This document shows, one piece after another, positions 30,673-35,698 of a DNA stretch of 35,698 nt. The DNA comes from CAZVWV01 sp964631745 (GTDB taxonomy: Bacteria; Bdellovibrionota_C; UBA2361; JBGSMV01): contig CAZVWV010000021.1 of NCBI GenBank assembly GCA_964631745.1, forward strand, positions 1 through 35,698, in the 5' to 3' direction. The notes under the pieces were generated by a model. That model ran no database searches and had not been told where the DNA came from. It worked only from the letters and a program-made list of their open reading frames with translations. The position numbers were made by a program, and so were the translations under genes. Positions within the stretch are counted from its first letter, which is position 1. The number at the start of each line of letters is the position of its first letter.

Positions 30673-31611
30673 ATGAAATTTACTGATCAAGATCTGATAG
30701 AGCGCGTGCCCAAACATGACCTGCGGGCCGTGGCACGCTTAATTAGTTTAGTCGAGAATAATTCACCTCGCGCGCACAATATTCAGAGCGCACTCTACCG
30801 ACATACAGGTAACGCTTTTGTGGTGGGCATAACAGGCTCGCCTGGTGCGGGCAAATCTACCCTTGTTGATCAATTAGCCAGGGATTGGCGCAAACGCGGC
30901 AAGAAGGTTGCCATAATCGCAATCGATCCTACTAGTCCTTTCTCAGGAGGTGCCATACTCGGCGATCGCATTCGCATGAGTAAGTCCGTAGAGGATGAAT
31001 CGATCTACATGCGCAGTATGGCAACTCGCGGAGCCTTGGGAGGAATTTCACGGGCAACTTTTGATGCGATTTGGGTTTTGGATGCAGCCGGATTTGATCT
31101 TATCTTGGTGGAGACGGTTGGGGTTGGGCAAGCTGAGGTGGATATCGTGCGAACTGCGGACACCTGCGTAGTGGTACTGGTTCCGGGTATGGGCGATAGT
31201 GTGCAATCCATCAAGGCTGGCATCTTGGAGATTGCGGATCTTTTCGTAATAAATAAAGCCGATCGCGATGGTGCCGATGCGCTCCAGAGAGACATTCGGT
31301 TATTGCTATCACTCGGGGATTATAAAGAGCGAGATTGGAAACCGGAACTACTTCGGACCGTGGCAACAACAGGGGAGGGCACGGCTGAAGTGTCAGAGGG
31401 GATCGAAAATCACGCCAAATGGTTGCGCGCCTCGGATGCCGGAAAGAATCGACGCTTGATGATTATTAGAGAGAACATAGTTAAGCTTGCGACCGAGTTG
31501 ACTTTGGATCAAATACTTAACCAGAACTCCGAAATGTTAGACAGCTTAGCTGTTGACTGCCTAAACAAGCGCACTACTCCGTATGAGGCGGTTAAGAAGT
31601 TACTTGCTTAG
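30673..31611 (+). CDS. meaB: MeaB/ArgK-family G3E P-loop GTPase
   Basis: A 312-residue GTPase that normally protects and loads coenzyme B12 into methylmalonyl-CoA or related acyl-CoA mutases. Motifs are Walker A GSPGAGKS (55-62), DPTSP (85-89), base/switch ETVGVGQAE (147-155) and NKAD (194-197). The RMSKSVEDESIYMRSMATRG segment is diagnostic. It lies 6 nt after pdxT and is probably in the same transcript, although no B12-dependent mutase gene is in the window. The family name ArgK is historical; kinase activity is not expected. Start ATG 30673 is reasonable. Confidence 0.93.
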   Translation: MKFTDQDLIERVPKHDLRAVARLISLVENNSPRAHNIQSALYRHTGNAFVVGITGSPGAGKSTLVDQLARDWRKRGKKVAIIAIDPTSPFSGGAILGDRIRMSKSVEDESIYMRSMATRGALGGISRATFDAIWVLDAAGFDLILVETVGVGQAEVDIVRTADTCVVVLVPGMGDSVQSIKAGILEIADLFVINKADRDGADALQRDIRLLLSLGDYKERDWKPELLRTVATTGEGTAEVSEGIENHAKWLRASDAGKNRRLMIIRENIVKLATELTLDQILNQNSEMLDSLAVDCLNKRTTPYEAVKKLLA

Positions 31612-31907
31612 TATATTCGTACTATAATTACGAAAAAGTTGAATGAGCTTTAGGAACTGGGCTGCCACTTTGGGGAGGGCGGCGAGCCTAGGTGCCGTCA
31701 ATTTCTAGCGCGCCTTGCATCACATAATTGTAAATAAAATGGAGTAGTTAGCGTTCGGTCTGATCAGAAGGGGTACTGCGCCTGCATCACCCCTTGGGCT
31801 GGATTGGTACAGATATTGCCTCTGCTCTCAGAGCTGGATCTTTGGGCTGGATCTTTGAGCCCGGCTCTATGCGGATGTTTCTTGTCGCTTAAAAGAGAGT
31901 GTAAACG
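31612..31907 (+). other. Intergenic region before the DUF1800 gene
   Basis: About 300 nt. A weak hairpin TTCGTA/TACGAA (31616-31621/31629-31634) follows the meaB stop. A 13-bp tandem repeat (31833-31845 and 31846-31858, core GCTGGATCTTTG) lies 50-75 nt before the start of the DUF1800 gene, with a further imperfect copy near 31797. No convincing promoter can be chosen. Confidence 0.45.
31833..31858. repeat. 13-bp tandem repeat upstream of the DUF1800 gene
   Basis: GCTGGATCTTTGG (31833-31845) followed by GCTGGATCTTTGA (31846-31858), with a third partial copy GGGCTGGATTGG near 31797. It may be slippage or a repeated regulator site. Confidence 0.7.
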
Positions 31908-33926
31908 ATGCGATATCAGGGAGTTGTTCTTGTAGCACTAGTCGTAGCTGCGGCGTTTTGCCAATCAGATGCTTACGCGGCTAAGAAAAAAACGAAGGCT
32001 AAACCAAAGCCGAAGATCATATACGTTAATCCTGACCAAGTTTTTGAGACTGACGTTAAATTTAAACTGGGAAAGAAAACTTTAACCTCCGGCGTAACTT
32101 GCTTGGACCGTACTCCGGGCGAAACCAAAAGCTCTAAGAAGGGATTAATTTTTAATTCTTACTCAAGCATTATCAAAAAGCTAAAGAAGAATACAACCGC
32201 CAAGGGACGCAAAAAACTTGCAAGATATAAACAGTTAAACGCAGCAGCGGGGCCAGCCTGTGCCAAGCCGGATTTCCTATCGCTTAGCAGATATACGGGA
32301 CGATTCGGTGAAGCCGAGGCTACTATTTTGTTTAATCGCTTTGCCTTTTCAGGAAAGCCTGCCGATATCAGTAAAGCTGTGCATGATGGACTTCAAAATA
32401 CGGTCAATAGTTTGACCACTCCTAAATCAGAACCCGCCGGTGTTACCGAGATCGAAAACGATATGCGCCGTGTGGGGCATCGCTGGTGGGAGGATGGCGA
32501 GGAACAGACCGATCAACGTCCGAATTTGGCTAACCCGTATGACGTGTATAACGATGGCACGCGTTACGGGGTAATCCGCACTATGTACCATACTGCAAAC
32601 CCCTTCTTCTATAAGATGTTCATGTTCCTTCATGATGAAAGGCTAGCAGCTTCGGCTGCAGGCTTGCGCTGGGGATATGACTTGGCGCTGATCGATTACA
32701 TTGAGCTACTGCGCCGGGCAGCTTTTATGCAGAATTTCACTTATAAAGATTACATGCGCGCTTGGAATCACAGCGTGCTTGGAAATTACCTGTACTTAAA
32801 TGGTTTAGATAGTAAAGGAACGGCACCAAACGAAAATTACGCCCGAGAGTTTTGGGAATTGGGAACCATTGGAACAACCAGTCTACAAGGCCTAATCAGC
32901 GGCCAAATTGACGCCTCCACCGCCAATTACACCGACCAAGATGTTGCGCAAGCCGCCCGTGCTTTCTCAGGTGTAATTGAGGATTGCCAAGAGCTCACCT
33001 TTGCCGATGGTCCAGATCAGGGCACGCAGCCTGATGAACAGTGGGTTTGCGGCGCCGATTACAGTTCGAGTTATCCTTCGCACGCGCAGGGCGCTAAACT
33101 ACTTTTCCAGGGCACCAAATATCAACAGCTGGTTGAGAACCAAGAGGACATGCTAAACGCTGCCTTTAACGATGAACGTACTTCGCAAAGTCTAGCGTAC
33201 GATCTTTGGAATGAGTTTATTTGCCGAGAGAATATCTCAGTCAACGCTGTTAATGAACTTGCTAAGCTCATTAGAGATAACGACTACAATCTATTACCCG
33301 TAATGCGGCAACTGATGATGTCCAAAGCAGTATACGCAAATGCTAATCGCGGCTGCTTAATTAAGCACCCGCTCGAACTGTTACTTGGTTTTTTACGCAG
33401 CACGGGCATCCCTTTCGAGCAGTATTACAACCGACCATTTTCTCGCATGGAGGACTGGCTTGATAATTTGGGACAAGTGCCGCTTTCGCCCCCGACCATA
33501 TTTGGTTGGAATGAACAGAAGTTAGCAGGCGAGGCCTACATATTAGATTGGCGTAAGGTAGTGATCGATATTGTGAATGATGATACCCAGCACCAGGTGC
33601 CTGGTGAAAATTATAAAACCGATGATGGTGTCTTTTATCGCAACCAATTCCTGAACGGTGTCGGCACTGCTAGTGCCTTGGTTGACCGCGTGGCGGCCGT
33701 TCTTGGTATCACTGTAAGTGCCGCAGAGAAAGAGACCCTGGCACGCTATGTGCGTTACGACTACTACAACTGCGAGGATTACTACTGGATTCAGGAATGC
33801 CGTGGTGGCCAGCCGTTCTATATGGAAGATATCGGCGAGCCATTGGCAACAAGAGAGGACAGCGAAGCCAAGGTCAGAGGATTAGTGGCGCTGATGAGTA
33901 TGTTGCCAAGCTACCGTTTGAAATAG
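31908..33926 (+). CDS. Secreted DUF1800 protein
   Basis: 672 residues with an N-terminal Sec signal peptide (1-24, cleavage near AYA|AK), then a Lys-rich linker (KKKTKAKPKPK). The DUF1800 core follows: LSRYTGRFGEAEATILFNRF, then NPFFYKMFMFLHDERL, MQNFTYKDYMRAWNHSVLGN, NENYAREFWELGTIG and DVAQAARAFSG. A long C-terminal half ends VALMSMLPSYRLK. The function of DUF1800 is unknown; members are exported and almost always paired with DUF1501, as here (21 nt downstream). An unusual acidic region with several DYYN-type Tyr residues (about 605-620) lies near the end. The start ATG 31908 has a modest RBS (AGAGAG). Confidence 0.93.
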   Translation: MRYQGVVLVALVVAAAFCQSDAYAAKKKTKAKPKPKIIYVNPDQVFETDVKFKLGKKTLTSGVTCLDRTPGETKSSKKGLIFNSYSSIIKKLKKNTTAKGRKKLARYKQLNAAAGPACAKPDFLSLSRYTGRFGEAEATILFNRFAFSGKPADISKAVHDGLQNTVNSLTTPKSEPAGVTEIENDMRRVGHRWWEDGEEQTDQRPNLANPYDVYNDGTRYGVIRTMYHTANPFFYKMFMFLHDERLAASAAGLRWGYDLALIDYIELLRRAAFMQNFTYKDYMRAWNHSVLGNYLYLNGLDSKGTAPNENYAREFWELGTIGTTSLQGLISGQIDASTANYTDQDVAQAARAFSGVIEDCQELTFADGPDQGTQPDEQWVCGADYSSSYPSHAQGAKLLFQGTKYQQLVENQEDMLNAAFNDERTSQSLAYDLWNEFICRENISVNAVNELAKLIRDNDYNLLPVMRQLMMSKAVYANANRGCLIKHPLELLLGFLRSTGIPFEQYYNRPFSRMEDWLDNLGQVPLSPPTIFGWNEQKLAGEAYILDWRKVVIDIVNDDTQHQVPGENYKTDDGVFYRNQFLNGVGTASALVDRVAAVLGITVSAAEKETLARYVRYDYYNCEDYYWIQECRGGQPFYMEDIGEPLATREDSEAKVRGLVALMSMLPSYRLK

Positions 33927-33947
33927 TTTTTTTGGGAAAAGAACAAA

Positions 33948-35208
33948 ATGAAAAAAGTATCACGCAGAGACTTCCTGAAAATGTGCGCTGCCGGCACCTG
34001 CGGAGCCGCAATCCATAATGTTCTGAGCCCCGCTAGCGGGATGATGGCCTTTGCGGCTCCTCCCACCATGGCGCCCATGGGTGCTTCGCCAATTCTAGTG
34101 GTTGTAAATCTTGCGGGCGGGTGTTCATACAACAGTGCTCCAATTTACAATGGAATCTATAGAGATAAGAATCCAACTATCAGTTACGGCGCTAACAATT
34201 CCTTACCGATCAATTCCGAGCAGGGCATACATCCGGCCCTAAGCTATTTTAAAACTATCTATGATGAAGGCCATCTGGCGCTTTTAAACTTGGTGGGCTA
34301 TCCCAATCCCAACCGATCGCATAAGGAAAGCACTGATATATGGCAACAGGGCATACGCAACGCCGGTCAAGCTTACGGCGGCTGGGGTGCGCGTTTGACC
34401 TGTCAGCTAGCCTCTACTTTCGGAGGAATCTCCTTAACCGGGCAAAATCTATTTATCCAAGGTGACTGTTATCCGCCCCGAGCCATGGGCGACCTTGAAT
34501 CGTTCGGTGAACGGNNNNNNNNNNCGGGATTTTTATTGGGGTGATGGTAGTCGCACTGAGTGGCTACAAATGATCCGAGATGAAGCCATCTCTAAGAGCT
34601 CCGTGCCGCAACTTAAGAGCGCCGACTATGTGCGAAACAGCATGGTTGGTTTACAAGAGAGCGTGGCCAGAATTAAAGCGTTGACCGATTCCACAACCTT
34701 GCCAAGCGGCATAACTTTCGGAAATGGCGGCTTTGGAAATCAATGTGCTGATGCTGCCAAAATAATTATGGCCTCAGGGCTCGGCACGCGCCTAATATTT
34801 CTGGAGATGGGCGGCTACGACACCCATTCAAACGAGCGCAATTCACTGAACGGTCTCTTAAATGAACTTAATGCCGGGCTACGCGGCTTAATTCAGGTAG
34901 CCAAGGCCACCAATGTTTGGGACCGACTTATCATTGTGACAATGTCGGAGTTTAGCCGTACCTTCGAGAACGATAGCGGCGGAAACGATCACGGCCACGC
35001 AGCCCCCATGTGGGTTATGGGCGGAGCCGTGGCCGGTGGCATAAAGAGCCCAACGCCGGGCCCCTCGCTTATGGGAGGTGACTACTTCCACGACTACGAT
35101 GTGCATTTTGTGGAGCCGTTCTATCAAGCCGTGCAGGCCATGGGCTTGAATGCCGGGTTGGTGTTCCCAGAGGCTTTCTCGCGTAAGAACTTTACGTTGT
35201 TTACTTAA
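33948..35208 (+). CDS. Tat-exported DUF1501 protein (contains assembly gap)
   Basis: A roughly 420-residue protein split by a 10-N run. The N-terminus is a Tat signal, SRRDFLKMCAAGTCGAA. The first part contains ILVVVNLAGGCSYNSAPIYN and LLNLVGYPNPNRSHKESTD. After the gap it continues RDFYWGDGSRTEW, AKIIMASGLGTRLIFLEMGG with YDTH, and VTMSEFSRTFENDSGGNDHG with HAAPMWVMGG, the metal-binding-type DUF1501 block. DUF1501 is a sulfatase/alkaline-phosphatase-superfamily-like exported protein of unknown reaction. The frames on the two sides join if the true gap is a multiple of 3. Flank ends GAACGG and CGGGAT share CGG, so the contigs may simply overlap. It is 21 nt after DUF1800 and co-transcribed. 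Confidence 0.9.
34515..34524. other. Assembly gap (10 N)
   Basis: A placeholder inside the DUF1501 gene. The left contig ends ...GAACGG and the right starts CGGGAT. Merging on CGG gives an in-frame ...GERDFYWG... with nothing missing. Confidence 0.95.
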
Positions 35209-35260
35209 TTGTCTACCTAACTTTCAACTTGCTGCTGAGCACTCGGTACTCGCTGCGCCG

Positions 35261-35305
35261 TTAAGTATGCTTAATAATCGTACGCCGTTTATTAAGTATG
35301 CTAAA
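35261..35305. repeat. Duplicated near-palindromic TTAAGTATGCTTAA
   Basis: TTAAGTATGCTTAA at 35261-35274 and TTAAGTATGCTAAA at 35292-35305, each downstream of CGCCGTT. This is a small direct repeat with dyad symmetry in the spacer after DUF1501. Confidence 0.6.
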
Positions 35306-35422
35306 CAGACTACTTAACCCATTGAAAGGAAATAGTTTGTTTCTCTTTTGCGCGAGAAGAACTGAGAAAACATTCCTACTTCATCACCTTTGGCCTCCAA
35401 ATCAAACACTTCAAAAAAAGCC

Positions 35423-35443
35423 AGGGAAGCCTCCCTACTTTTT
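35423..35443 (+). terminator. Short intrinsic terminator candidate
   Basis: AGGGA-AGCC-TCCCT (35423-35436) followed by AC and TTTTT (35439-35443). An A-tract on the left makes it potentially bidirectional. It is 215 nt past the DUF1501 stop. Confidence 0.35.
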
Positions 35444-35611
35444 CAATACTTATGTGATCCCAAAACAACTATTAGGCACTGTTGAGACCAACTTGGACCA
35501 AGAGGCGAATTGTAAAAGCAGGCTGGCTTCAGTTAAATCGCCAGTTGGATGCTAAAATGACTAAGTCGCCAAAATGTCGCAATGAGGTCTGCAATGATTG
35601 TTTAGCTTAAT

Positions 35612-35698
35612 ATGGTAGCAGTGAAGGTAGCGCAACCGTCCGCGGCCCGCGCGCTCGCGGCCACGCCCGAAGCTCCGGTCCCGACGGCAAGGGGTTTT
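35612..35698 (+). CDS. Possible start of a gene running off the window
   Basis: From ATG 35612 the frame stays open to the window end (29 codons), with a predicted start MVAVKVAQPSAARALAATPE rich in Ala and Pro. There is no clear RBS, and the last ~70 nt are much more GC-rich than everything before. It could be a real partial gene, a different composition block, or an assembly artefact at a contig end. Confidence 0.15.
   Translation, partial: MVAVKVAQPSAARALAATPEAPVPTARGF

Larger units (their letters stand above)
35209..35698. other. Right-hand intergenic region
   Basis: About 490 nt after DUF1501. It holds a duplicated segment TTAAGTATGCT (35261-35271 and 35292-35302, each preceded by CGCCGTT), a short terminator-like hairpin at 35423-35443, and a sharply GC-rich last ~70 nt. 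An 85-residue frame at 35298-35555 lacks an RBS and family resemblance. Confidence 0.45.

Noticed and set aside
24835..34524. Frameshifts in the RGG and DUF1501 genes at the N-runs
   Set aside because: The frame change is explained by the arbitrary 10-N placeholder length; both sides are clean coding sequence.
35298..35555. 85-codon plus-strand frame
   Set aside because: The start sits in a small repeat, there is no RBS, it contains a terminator-like hairpin, and no family resemblance is seen.
1..35698. tRNA, rRNA, CRISPR array, transposon or phage features
   Set aside because: No TPsiC-arm-plus-cloverleaf patterns, regularly spaced repeats, transposase, integrase or phage structural genes were found on reading both strands.

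Overview
The window looks like a metagenome-derived scaffold from a Gram-negative (diderm) bacterium. It has two 10-N assembly gaps (24835-24844 and 34515-34524), both inside genes whose flanks clearly belong together. Diderm evidence is an OmpA-family protein, a lipoprotein, a Spy/CpxP-type periplasmic protein, Sec signal peptides and a Tat signal. The mix (PdxS/PdxT, MeaB, YggX, Pcm, DUF1800/DUF1501, ECF sigma factors) would fit a deltaproteobacterial or Bdellovibrionota-like lineage, but nothing here fixes the taxonomy. I see no rRNA, tRNA, CRISPR array, transposase or phage gene.

Layout: (1) 103-4965, minus strand: a membrane hybrid histidine kinase, a CheY-like receiver, a DedA-family membrane protein and an HDOD-like protein, ending at a good intrinsic terminator. 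(2) 5489-7542: an OmpA-domain envelope protein convergent with a 6-phosphofructokinase, separated by a 13-bp symmetric hairpin. (3) 7596-19427: about 12 kb of large polytopic membrane proteins. They are two DUF2298 ('YYY') proteins, one TIGR03663 protein and two GT39-like (GT-C) glycosyltransferases, one of which carries two GT modules. One DUF2298 gene is cut by a single in-frame TAA. (4) 19549-22156: an RpoE-like ECF sigma factor, yggX, and a second ECF sigma operon with a one-TM anti-sigma candidate and an LTxxQ periplasmic protein. (5) 22231-24180: four small unassigned genes, two of them exported. (6) 24181-25915: an unusual Arg/Gly-rich (RGG-type) protein with a structured, possibly switching leader, followed by pcm. 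(7) 26196-29087: a DUF5658-like membrane protein, DUF72, Nudix, and a degenerate GT2-like protein. (8) 29129-31611: a pdxS-pdxT-meaB operon with a clear sigma70 promoter. (9) 31908-35208: a secreted DUF1800 and Tat-exported DUF1501 pair.

How it fits together: region 3 is probably a polyprenyl-phosphate-sugar-dependent glycosylation locus acting on the periplasmic face of the inner membrane. The TIGR03662/TIGR03663 pairing is known mainly from Archaea and Chloroflexi, so its presence here with rearranged modules is the most unusual part of the window. Region 4 is a compact envelope-sensing circuit with the architecture of CnrYXH-type systems. The RGG gene and its leader are the best candidate for an undescribed regulatory RNA/protein unit.
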